Shown here piece by piece: positions 9,972 to 18,120 of a stretch of DNA of 64,000 nt. The translations under genes were made by a program, and so were the position numbers. The stretch spans positions 2,356,001-2,420,000 of the forward strand of contig OY969423.1 of the NCBI GenBank assembly GCA_963699225.1, in the 5' to 3' direction. Position 1 is the stretch's first letter. Each line of letters opens with the position of its first letter. The notes beneath the pieces are model-generated. The model was not told the origin of the DNA and searched no databases. It was given only the letters and a program-made list of their open reading frames with translations. This stretch comes from VRUE01 sp963699225 (GTDB lineage Bacteria > Actinomycetota > Thermoleophilia > Solirubrobacterales > 70-9).

Positions 9972-12557
9972 TTGGCTCTTCACGCCCGCAGGGCACTGGG
10001 ACCATCGCTGTTCATCTTGGGGTTGCTCCTCTTCTGGGGCCCGATCTCCGCTGCTTCCGCGGCCGAATTCGGAATCGCCCCGGGCGGCTTCTCGGTGCAC
10101 GTGCTCGACGCCGAAGGCAACCCCGAGAATCGCTCAGGGTCCCACCCCGACCGCCTGCAGATCGGCTTCGCGCTGGAAGCGGCAGGTGGCGAAGACTCCG
10201 TCAAAGACCTGGCGATCGAACTGCCCCCGGGCTTCGTCGGCGACTCCTCCGCCGTTCCGGCCTGTCCCCGTCAGGCCCACGAAGAAGGTGTGGAATGCTC
10301 GTCGGAAAGCCAGGTCGGGCTCGTCCGCTTCGGTTCCTCGGGCGAACCCCAGCCGATCTTCCTGCTCGAACCGGAAGCTGGCCAGGTCGCCGCCTTCACC
10401 TCCAAAGCCGGCTTCCCGATCCCCTTCCAGATGAAGCTGCGGCCTGAGGACTTCGGCATCACCCTGGAGGCCGACGACCTCGCCGAAGGAGCCCCGAGCG
10501 AAGGGCAGATCGAACTCTGGGGCGTCCCGGCGGACCACCAGGAAGATCCCGCCGCCCCACCTCACCCCTTCCTCACGATGCCGCCGGAATGCGGCCCGCT
10601 TGTCTTCGCCCTGCGCGCGCGCTCGCGAGCAGAAGGTGCGGCTTGGCTCAGCGCGACCGCCGAGGCCGGCCCGTTGGTCGGCTGTGGGGATCTGCGCTTC
10701 GCTCCGCGGCTGAGCTTGCAGTTGGGCAACCCCGTCGCTGACTCGCCGACCGGCGTGCGGATGGCCCTAAGCGTGCCCGAAGAAGAAGGCGAGTTGGCGA
10801 GCGCCCAGATGAGGGACGTCAGCATCGCCATGCCCGCCGGGCTCACCGTCTCGCCCGGAGGGGCGGCCGGTCTGGCGCTCTGCAGTAACGCTCAGCTCGG
10901 CCTCGGCAGTGAGGCGGCGCCAACTTGCCCGCGTGCTTCGCAGGTAGGGACCGTCCAGTTCAACTCGGCGGTGCTGCCCGAACCGCTGGCAGGCACGGTC
11001 TATATCGGCGATCCGCAGGGTGAAGAACGCTTTCGCCTCTTCGTCGTCGCGCCCGGTCCCGGGATCGAGCTGAAGTTCGTCACCAGCCTGCAGCCGGATC
11101 CGGTAACCGGGCGCCTGGTCGCCACTCTCCACGACCTGCCGCCGGTCGCGATCAGTCAGATCACGATGAACCTGGACGGCGGCCCCACCGGCCTCCTCGC
11201 CTCGCCGCTTACCTGTGGCTCGGCGCAGGGCGAGGCCGGCTTCGTCCCCTACGGGGGCGGCCCCAGCGTCCGCTCGAGCTCGACGGTGACGATCGCCAGT
11301 CTCTTGCCGGGGCTCACCTGTCCCGGACCGCTGCCTTTCAACCCGCAGCTGCTCGTATCGCAGGCTAGTCCCAAGGCGGGCCGCGCCAGCTCCCTCTCCG
11401 CCACTGTCCGCCGCCAGGGTGGGGAAGCGCTGCCGTCCCAGTTCACCCTGAACCTCCCGGCCGGCCTCAGCGCCTCCCTGGGATCGGTCCAGACCTGCCC
11501 CGCCTCGCAGGCCGCCGCCGGCGACTGCCCCCCTGCCAGCCGCCTCGGCTCGGTGCAGCTCGGGGTCGGCTCAGGCCCCCGGCCGGCCGTGCTCTCCGGC
11601 AGCGTCTTCCTGGCCGGGCCGTACCGCCACGCACCCTTCAGCATGGTGATGGCGATCCCGGCCGCGGTCGGGCCATTCAGCCTCGGTGCCGTCGCCTTCC
11701 GGGCGACGATGCAGATCGACGGCAGCAGCGGTCGCGTCACCGTCGCCACCGATCAGCTGCCGAGCGTCATCGGCGGGGTGCCGATCCGCCTGCAAACGCT
11801 CTCGCTCTCGCTCGATCGCCCCGGGCTCGTCCGCAACCCGACGTCTTGTGGCCCGCACGCGCTGGACGCATCGGTCGCCTCACAGGAAGGCGCCACCGCG
11901 ACGCTGAGCAGCCCCTACCGGGTCAGTGGCTGCAAGCGCCTCGGCTTCAAGCCGCGCCTGCGGGTGGCGTTGGCGGAGCCCGGCCGGCCGCGCAGGCACG
12001 AGCAGGTCGGCTTGCGGATATCGGCTCGTTTCCGCTCTGCCGACGCCTCCATGCGCTCCTTGTTCGTCTCGATGCCGCCCGCCCTGAAGCTGAGCACCGC
12101 CAAGTTGAAGGAAATCTGCTCGCGGCCCGATGCTCGGCGCAACCTCTGTCCGCCCGGGTCGAAGGTCGGAACCTCGAGGGCGCGGACGCCGCTGCTCGGC
12201 GAACCGCTGACGGGCTCGATCTACGTCGTGCAGCCTCGTGATGACGGCGAACCGGATCTCTGGGTGGAGCTCTCCGGCGGCGGGATCAAGCTCGCCGTCC
12301 ACGGTGCGACCGAGACCGATCACGGTCGCTTCGGCACCCGGCTGGCCGGGCTGCCCGACATCCCGCTGTCCGACTTCAGCATGCGGCTGGGGTCCCCCGG
12401 CAACAGCCTGCTCTCGCTGGACGCCGACCCGTGCGTTGATGGTCGGGCGCGGCGGCTCGACGCCGAGCTCCGCGTTGGTGGCCAGAACGGCGCCAGGCGC
12501 AGCTCGCGACTGGCAATCGCTACGACCGCGAGCTGCGGATCGGCCGGCTCGAGATGA
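9972..12557 (+). CDS. Large secreted protein with repeated Cys-containing beta modules
   Basis: 861 aa with a signal peptide (hydrophobic core about 12-28, cleavage likely after SAASA). The mature part is built from repeated modules with the pattern LPxG...S......C...Q......CP.xSxxGxVxx......L.G.V(Y/F), then a strand-rich half ending LxxPxxCG. The same architecture recurs in the protein at 32775-36068, so they are paralogues. TTG start at 9972 preceded by GGGGAAGG. Its stop overlaps the MMPL start (ATGA), suggesting joint work in envelope assembly or export. Glu codons are mostly GAA, unlike the metabolic genes upstream. Function unknown. Confidence 0.8.
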   Translation: MALHARRALGPSLFILGLLLFWGPISAASAAEFGIAPGGFSVHVLDAEGNPENRSGSHPDRLQIGFALEAAGGEDSVKDLAIELPPGFVGDSSAVPACPRQAHEEGVECSSESQVGLVRFGSSGEPQPIFLLEPEAGQVAAFTSKAGFPIPFQMKLRPEDFGITLEADDLAEGAPSEGQIELWGVPADHQEDPAAPPHPFLTMPPECGPLVFALRARSRAEGAAWLSATAEAGPLVGCGDLRFAPRLSLQLGNPVADSPTGVRMALSVPEEEGELASAQMRDVSIAMPAGLTVSPGGAAGLALCSNAQLGLGSEAAPTCPRASQVGTVQFNSAVLPEPLAGTVYIGDPQGEERFRLFVVAPGPGIELKFVTSLQPDPVTGRLVATLHDLPPVAISQITMNLDGGPTGLLASPLTCGSAQGEAGFVPYGGGPSVRSSSTVTIASLLPGLTCPGPLPFNPQLLVSQASPKAGRASSLSATVRRQGGEALPSQFTLNLPAGLSASLGSVQTCPASQAAAGDCPPASRLGSVQLGVGSGPRPAVLSGSVFLAGPYRHAPFSMVMAIPAAVGPFSLGAVAFRATMQIDGSSGRVTVATDQLPSVIGGVPIRLQTLSLSLDRPGLVRNPTSCGPHALDASVASQEGATATLSSPYRVSGCKRLGFKPRLRVALAEPGRPRRHEQVGLRISARFRSADASMRSLFVSMPPALKLSTAKLKEICSRPDARRNLCPPGSKVGTSRARTPLLGEPLTGSIYVVQPRDDGEPDLWVELSGGGIKLAVHGATETDHGRFGTRLAGLPDIPLSDFSMRLGSPGNSLLSLDADPCVDGRARRLDAELRVGGQNGARRSSRLAIATTASCGSAGSR

Positions 12558-15500
12558 GTTCCCGACCCGGCCGCTCGCGGCGCTCCCGATTGCTGTTTGG
12601 GGTAGCCGGGGTGGCGACGAGGCGCTCGCGCCTCGTCGTCGGCATCTGGATCGTGCTCGTCGGCATGCTCGCCTTCGTCGGCCGCAACCTCGATCACGAA
12701 CTCGGCGTCCACCTGCTCTTCATCGACGGCACCCCCACCAAGCGGGCCCACGAAATCTCCCTCAATGAGTTCGGCAGCGACTACGCGATGGTGGTGATGC
12801 TGCGCGGGCCGCACGCCCAGATCGAGCGGCAGGGACGGCAGCTCGCGGCGCACCTCGAAGCGATGCCGCGCATGCTGGTGGTCACGCCGTGGTCCGGCGG
12901 GGGCGCGATCGACGGGCTCCGCCCGTCGCCGAACGTCGCCACCTTGATCGTCCGCGTCGAAGCAAGCGAAGCGGAAGGGGTCTCGGTCGTTCTGCCACCG
13001 GTGCGGCGCGCGGTCGACGCCCAGGTCCGCGATCCGGTCCGCGCCAGCGTCGCCGGCCTCCCGGTGGTGATCGACTCGCTGCAGAAGTCGGGCGATCGCG
13101 CGACCAAGCTGGGGGAGCTGATCGCGATACCGGTGCTACTGATCGTGCTGCTGCTCGTCTTCCGCTCCGTGCTTGCCGCCGTGATGCCGGTCGTCGTCGG
13201 CGGTGCCGTGGTCGAGGCGACCCGCGGGATCCTCACCATCGTCAACAGCTTCGTCCAGATCGACCTCTTCGCGATCGGGGTGGTCGGCATGATGGGCCTT
13301 GCACTCGGGGTCGACTACTCGCTGCTGGTCGTCTCGCGCTTTCGCGAAGAGCGCCGTAAGGGCGGCGGTGACGTCGGCGAGGCGGCACGGCTGACGGTTC
13401 TGACGACCGCCCGCTCGGTGATTCCGGCGGGCTGCGGCCTCAGCCTCGCGATGCTCGTCGCGGCGATGATCCTGCCGGGCTCGATCGCGCGCTCGGTCTC
13501 GATCGCGGTGATCGCGGCGACCCTGCTCAGCATGGCCTCCGCGATCTGCGTCGTGCCCGCGCTGCTGACGGTGCTCGGCGACAACCTCGATCGCTGGGCG
13601 TTGCCGATGCGCCAGACGGGCCAGATCGCGCCTTTGCGCTGGTCGCGCCGCATCGCCCAGCGTCCCGGCGCCGTCGTTGCCATCGTCCTCGTCTTGGTGC
13701 TGCTCTCGGGCTGGGCCTTCAGCCTCGACACGGGCGTCGCCAGCACCGCCTTCCTGCCGCCGGGGGACCCGGGGCGCCAGCAGCAGGAAGAAGTCGAAGA
13801 AGCGCTCGGTCCCGGCTGGACGGCGCCGATGGAAGTCGTCGTCAACGGTCGCGGCCATCCGGTCACCTCGACCGAGCGGTTGCGGGCGCTTGCCAGCTTC
13901 CAGCACCACGTGGAAAAGGATCCGGGGGTGGAGACGATGGCGGGCTTCGCCGCGATCGCCCGCGGCGCCGAACGCGCCGGTGGAATCGAAACCGAACTGG
14001 CCAAGCAGGAACGGGGGCTCGGCCGTCTCGCCAAAGGGATCGGCAAGGCTCACGAGGGGGCGCTGGCGAACACGAGCGGGCTGCGCAAAGCGGCGGCCGG
14101 CTCCGGTCAGCTCGAAGCCGGCCTGGGCGCCGCCCACGGCGGCGCCGGGGCGCTGGCCGGGGCCCTGCAGAAGGTCGGTCAAGGCACGCGGCGGCTCAGC
14201 CAGGGGATCGGCCAGGTGGACGAAGGGAGCGGCAAGGTGGCGCAGGGCACCTCCAAGGCCAGCGATGGCGCCGGCCGGCTCAGCGACGCGCTCGGCAAGG
14301 CGGGCGAACAGACCGGCGAACTGTCCGGCAGCGCCCACCTGCTCGAAAACGCGATGCATTCGGGGGAAGACCGGCTGCAGGAAGTCCGCCCGCCGCTGCA
14401 CGGCGCCGAAGAGCGGCTCGCTACTGCCTGGCAGGCGCTGCAGCGAATGTCGACCGGGCGCAGCGACCCCGAATACGCCGCCGCCTTGGCCGCCGTCGAA
14501 GAAGCCAGCCTTCGCCTCACCGGCCGGGACATTCGCAGCGGCGAAATCGCCGATCCCGCCTTCGAAGGCGTTGGCGCCGGGATCGAAAGGGGGGAAGGCC
14601 AGTTCGGCGTCGGTCTCTATCTCTCCTCGCGCCTGAGCAAGCAGGGCAAGGAAGCGAGCAAGGGGATCGAAAAGCTCGCCGACGCCTCCGACAAGCTCGA
14701 TCGCGGCTTGCAGCGCCTGGCGAAGGGCAGCGAACGGGTCTCGGCAGGGGCCGAGGCGCTCGACAACGGCGGCGGCAAGCTGCCTCCCGCCCTGCAGCGG
14801 CTCGGTGCTGGGGCCGAACACCTGACGGGTGGGCTGCAGCTGCTCGAAACCGGCGCCGGCAAGCTTGCCGGCGGCCTCGGCCAGGGCGCGCGGCGCTCGA
14901 CGCTGCTCGGCAGCGGTCTCGGCAAGATCGAATCCGGCCTGCAAGGCGGCGGCGAATCGGGTCTCTCCCAGCTGCAACGGAAGTCGCCGGGGATCTTTCA
15001 CTCCGCCTACTTCATCCTCGCCGGCCTCGACGGCAGTCCGCCGCGTCAACGCAGTCAACTTGGCACGCTGCTCAACCTCGATCGGGGCGGCCTGGACGCT
15101 CGCATGCTGGTCGTCCCGCGCGATGGGCCGGAAACCGACGCGGCCAAGCAGACCAAGGACCGGCTCGAAGCCGACGCCGCCGACCTGGCCCGCAAGACCG
15201 GCACCGAAGTCGTCGTCGGTGGCGTCGCGCCCGGCGAGATGGTCGCCAACGAGGCCGTTCGCGACCAGTCGCCGATGATGCGCCTGGCGCTCTCGCTGGT
15301 CACCATCCTGATCCTGATTCCGGTCCTGCGCTCGCTGACGATTCCGCTCTTGGCCGCCCTGATCAACCTGCTTACGGTCAGCGCCAGCTTCGGGGTCCTC
15401 GCCCTGCTCTTCGACGGCTCCCTGCTCGGCGGACCCGGCTACATCGACGCCACCGTGATCCCGGCGACGATGATGGTGATGTTCGGCTTGGCGATCGACT

Positions 15501-15856
15501 ACGAGGTGTTCGTCTTTGCCCGGATTCGGGAGGAATACGTGCGCACCGGCTCGACTCGCGCCGCGGTCGACGGCGGCCTCGATCGCACCGCCCACGTCGT
15601 CACCGGCGCCGCCGTGATCATGATCTCCATCTTCCTCGCCTTTTCCGTCTCGGAGTTCGTCACGATTCGGAACTTCGGCGTGGCGCAGGCGGTCGCGGTC
15701 GCGATGGACGCCTTCGTCGTGCGACTGATCGTCGTGCCGGCGATGATGGTCCGGCTCGGCAAGTGGTGCTGGTGGATGCCCGGCTGGCTCGACCGCCTAT
15801 TGCCGGGCGAGCGCTTCGTCCCTGACCCGGATCAGGCCAGAGAACAGCGCGCCTGA
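12554..15856 (+). CDS. MMPL/RND-family transporter with long repeat-rich linker
   Basis: 1100 aa membrane exporter of the MmpL/hydrophobe-amphiphile class, which uses proton motive force to export lipids or similar molecules. Two RND halves are visible. Each has the Asp-Tyr motif in a helix, GVDYSLLVVSRFREE in the first and GLAIDYEVFVFARIREE in the second. Between them, at about residues 480-790, is a Gly/Ala-rich linker with an irregular 7-11 residue period (GLxxLxxGxxxxxxG), like the extracytoplasmic repeats of YhgE/Pip-type proteins. Translationally coupled to the secreted protein upstream. The 3' end overlaps the convergent cyclopropane-synthase gene by 25 bp. The cargo is probably an envelope lipid; that is inference. 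Confidence 0.9.
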   Translation: MSSRPGRSRRSRLLFGVAGVATRRSRLVVGIWIVLVGMLAFVGRNLDHELGVHLLFIDGTPTKRAHEISLNEFGSDYAMVVMLRGPHAQIERQGRQLAAHLEAMPRMLVVTPWSGGGAIDGLRPSPNVATLIVRVEASEAEGVSVVLPPVRRAVDAQVRDPVRASVAGLPVVIDSLQKSGDRATKLGELIAIPVLLIVLLLVFRSVLAAVMPVVVGGAVVEATRGILTIVNSFVQIDLFAIGVVGMMGLALGVDYSLLVVSRFREERRKGGGDVGEAARLTVLTTARSVIPAGCGLSLAMLVAAMILPGSIARSVSIAVIAATLLSMASAICVVPALLTVLGDNLDRWALPMRQTGQIAPLRWSRRIAQRPGAVVAIVLVLVLLSGWAFSLDTGVASTAFLPPGDPGRQQQEEVEEALGPGWTAPMEVVVNGRGHPVTSTERLRALASFQHHVEKDPGVETMAGFAAIARGAERAGGIETELAKQERGLGRLAKGIGKAHEGALANTSGLRKAAAGSGQLEAGLGAAHGGAGALAGALQKVGQGTRRLSQGIGQVDEGSGKVAQGTSKASDGAGRLSDALGKAGEQTGELSGSAHLLENAMHSGEDRLQEVRPPLHGAEERLATAWQALQRMSTGRSDPEYAAALAAVEEASLRLTGRDIRSGEIADPAFEGVGAGIERGEGQFGVGLYLSSRLSKQGKEASKGIEKLADASDKLDRGLQRLAKGSERVSAGAEALDNGGGKLPPALQRLGAGAEHLTGGLQLLETGAGKLAGGLGQGARRSTLLGSGLGKIESGLQGGGESGLSQLQRKSPGIFHSAYFILAGLDGSPPRQRSQLGTLLNLDRGGLDARMLVVPRDGPETDAAKQTKDRLEADAADLARKTGTEVVVGGVAPGEMVANEAVRDQSPMMRLALSLVTILILIPVLRSLTIPLLAALINLLTVSASFGVLALLFDGSLLGGPGYIDATVIPATMMVMFGLAIDYEVFVFARIREEYVRTGSTRAAVDGGLDRTAHVVTGAAVIMISIFLAFSVSEFVTIRNFGVAQAVAVAMDAFVVRLIVVPAMMVRLGKWCWWMPGWLDRLLPGERFVPDPDQAREQRA

Positions 15857-17043
15857 TAGATCGAGAGGAAGCCGTTTTCGAAGCCGTTGCGGGCGGCGCG
15901 CAGGTAGAGGCGCCAAACCCGCACCCGTTCCGGTCCGGCCAGCCGCAGCGCCTCGTCGAGGTTCTCGTCCAGGCGCCGCGCCCAGTGGCGCAGGGTCTCG
16001 GCGTAGTCGGCGCCGTGCTCGGAGACGTGGCGGGTGATGAAGCCGGCCCGCTCCAGCGCCAGCAGCACCCGCGAGAGCTGCAGCGGTTCGCCATCGGGGA
16101 AGACATAGCGCTCGGAAAAGGCGGCGGCGTCCGGATCGGTATGGCGCAGGCGGGAGATGCCGTGGTTGAGCAGGCGGCCACCGGGATCGAGCAGGCCGGC
16201 CAGGGTGCGGGCGTAGACGTCGATCTGCTCCTCGCCGACGTGCTCGACCATGCCGATCGAGGCGATCGCGTCGAAGCGCTCGCCACTGGTAGCGAGGTCG
16301 CGGTAGTCCATCACGCGAACCTCGACCCGGTCGGCGACGCCTGCTTCCTCGGCTCGCTGCCGGGCCCGTTCGGCCTGGGGCGGCGAGAGCGTGATGCCGA
16401 GCACGCTGGCGCCGTACTTGGTCGCGGCGCGCAGTGGGAAGGCGCCCCAGCCGCAGCCGACGTCGAGCACCCGCTCGCCCTCTTTCAGGGCGAGCTTGCG
16501 GGCGACCGTGTCGAGCTTCTCTTCCTGGGCCTGCTCCAGCGTCTCGGCCCCCTCGGCGAAGAAGGCGCAGCTGTAGGTCATCGACTGGTCGAGGAAGAGG
16601 GCGAAGAAGTCGTTGGAGACGTCGTAGTGGTGGCGCACCGCCTTGGCGTCGCGCTCCTTGCTGTGGCGGCGGCCGCTAAGCACGAGCTCGGAGTCGGGCC
16701 GGCGCGGTGGGCGCTGGATCCCGGCCGCGCGCACAGCGCCGAGCAGGAGGTGGCGCTTGTCGGCGCCGTCCAGCGTCGGCGGCTGCCAGCTGTCGAGCAG
16801 CGCGATCACGGCGTCCATGTCGTCGACCTCGATGTCGCCGCTGACGTAGGCGCGACCGAGCCCAAGCTGACCGGGGGCGCGCAGGGCGTGGGCGGCAGCG
16901 CGCGGCGAGCGGATGCGGAAGGTGGGCCCGTCGCCGTCGGTGGCCGGCAGCTGGGTGCCGTCCCAGAACTCGACCTTGAACGGTCGCTCGGGAATGCGCG
17001 CTTCGATCTCGCGGCGCAGCGGTGCGGTGCTGGAGAAGGCCAA
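15832..17043 (-). CDS. cfa: Cyclopropane-fatty-acyl-phospholipid synthase family methyltransferase
   Basis: SAM-dependent methyltransferase of 403 aa that methylenates or methylates unsaturated acyl chains of membrane phospholipids. The N-terminal lipid-binding region is followed by HHYDVSNDFFALFLDQSMTYSC, the SAM site VLDVGCGWGAFPL, the catalytic-region MVEHVGEE, and a C-terminal Tyr/Asp segment. Convergent with and overlapping the MMPL gene. Divergent from the desaturase at 17097 with a 53-bp shared upstream region, which fits joint control of acyl-chain modification. Confidence 0.9.
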   Translation of the reverse strand: MAFSSTAPLRREIEARIPERPFKVEFWDGTQLPATDGDGPTFRIRSPRAAAHALRAPGQLGLGRAYVSGDIEVDDMDAVIALLDSWQPPTLDGADKRHLLLGAVRAAGIQRPPRRPDSELVLSGRRHSKERDAKAVRHHYDVSNDFFALFLDQSMTYSCAFFAEGAETLEQAQEEKLDTVARKLALKEGERVLDVGCGWGAFPLRAATKYGASVLGITLSPPQAERARQRAEEAGVADRVEVRVMDYRDLATSGERFDAIASIGMVEHVGEEQIDVYARTLAGLLDPGGRLLNHGISRLRHTDPDAAAFSERYVFPDGEPLQLSRVLLALERAGFITRHVSEHGADYAETLRHWARRLDENLDEALRLAGPERVRVWRLYLRAARNGFENGFLSIYQARCSLA

Positions 17044-17096
17044 GGCGCGTGACTTTACCTTTCCCCGTGCCTCAGCCCGTATGATCGCCGCTCCGA

Positions 17097-18023
17097 ATGG
17101 AAAGTAGCGGCGTTCTCCCCTCAGATATCCAGCCGGTCGCCAACGAGACCCGCGACCGCATCATCACCGGCCTGGTGACGCTGATCCCCTTCATCGCGAT
17201 CGGGCTCGCGGCCTGGCAGGTCTGGGGCAGCGCCCTGCACTGGAGCGACGTCTTCCTCTTCTGTGGCATGTACTTCTTCACCGGGATGGGGATCACGGTC
17301 GGCTTTCATCGCCACCTCACCCACCGCAGCTTCAAGGCGAAGACCTGGCTGCACGGCCTGCTGGCGATCCTCGGCTCGGCCGCGATCGAGGGGCCGGTGA
17401 TCTCCTGGGTCGCCGACCACCGCAAGCACCACGCCTTCTCCGACGAAGAGGGGGATCCGCACAGCCCCCACGTCGATCACGGCCACGGCTGGTCCGGGGC
17501 GATGCGCGGCCTCTTCCACGCCCACATGGGCTGGCTCTTCATCCACACCCAGCGCGGCAACAAGGAGCGCTTCGCGCCGGATCTGATCAAGGACCCGGTG
17601 ATCAACTGGGTCGACCGCACCTTCATCTACTGGGCGATCGGCGGCCTCCTTCTGCCCTTCGCGCTCGGCTGGATCATCGGCGGCACCATCTTCGCCGCGC
17701 TCACCGGCCTGCTCTGGGGCGGCCTCGTCCGCGTCTTCGTCCTGCACCACTTCACCTACAGCATCAACTCGCTCTGCCACGTCTTCGGCAACCGCGATTT
17801 CGAGACCACCGACGAGTCCCGCAACCTGGCGCTGATCGCGATCCCGACCTTCGGCGAGGCCTGGCACAACAACCACCACGCCTTCCCCACCTCCGCCACC
17901 CACGGCCTCGGCCGCTGGCAGTTCGACCCCTCGGCGATCGTGATCGACTCGCTGGAGAAGCTCGGCCTCGTTTGGGACGTAGTCCGGGTATCCCCCGAGC
18001 GCATGGCCTCCAAGGCCGCCTAA
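17097..18023 (+). CDS. Fatty-acid (acyl-CoA) desaturase
   Basis: Membrane diiron desaturase of 308 aa, delta-9 type. All three histidine boxes are present: HRHLTH, HRKHH, and the C-terminal EAWHNNHHAFP. Two pairs of hydrophobic helices are visible. It would supply the double bond used by the divergent cyclopropane-synthase-family gene. Its TAA stop forms the left end of the palindromic element at 18021-18120. Confidence 0.9.
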   Translation: MESSGVLPSDIQPVANETRDRIITGLVTLIPFIAIGLAAWQVWGSALHWSDVFLFCGMYFFTGMGITVGFHRHLTHRSFKAKTWLHGLLAILGSAAIEGPVISWVADHRKHHAFSDEEGDPHSPHVDHGHGWSGAMRGLFHAHMGWLFIHTQRGNKERFAPDLIKDPVINWVDRTFIYWAIGGLLLPFALGWIIGGTIFAALTGLLWGGLVRVFVLHHFTYSINSLCHVFGNRDFETTDESRNLALIAIPTFGEAWHNNHHAFPTSATHGLGRWQFDPSAIVIDSLEKLGLVWDVVRVSPERMASKAA

Positions 18024-18120
18024 GGCGACCTGACGCGGCGCATATCGGCGTCCTCGGTCGCTTGCGTGCAGAGCACGCGGCGCTCTCTGCGTCCTTGATC
18101 TGCTTGGTCAGGTCGCCTTA
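18021..18120. repeat. Palindromic paired-stop element, copy 1
   Basis: A 100-nt element filling the gap between convergent genes. The outer arms are a perfect 14-bp inverted repeat (18021-18034 and 18107-18120). The left end TAA is the desaturase stop, and the right end (TTA on this strand) is the stop of the minus-strand gene. The core is nearly identical to that at 21849-21947 and holds two related sub-repeats, GCGTCCTCGGTCGCT and GCGTCCTTGATCTGCT, plus the small hairpin GTGC-AGA-GCAC. A bidirectional terminator is the simplest role. Confidence 0.8.

Noticed and set aside
13136..15595. Very long minus-strand reading frame (over 800 codons) opposite the MMPL gene
   Set aside because: Antisense shadow: composition is Arg/Gly/Ala/Asp/Glu noise, no motif, and the plus strand encodes a clear transporter.
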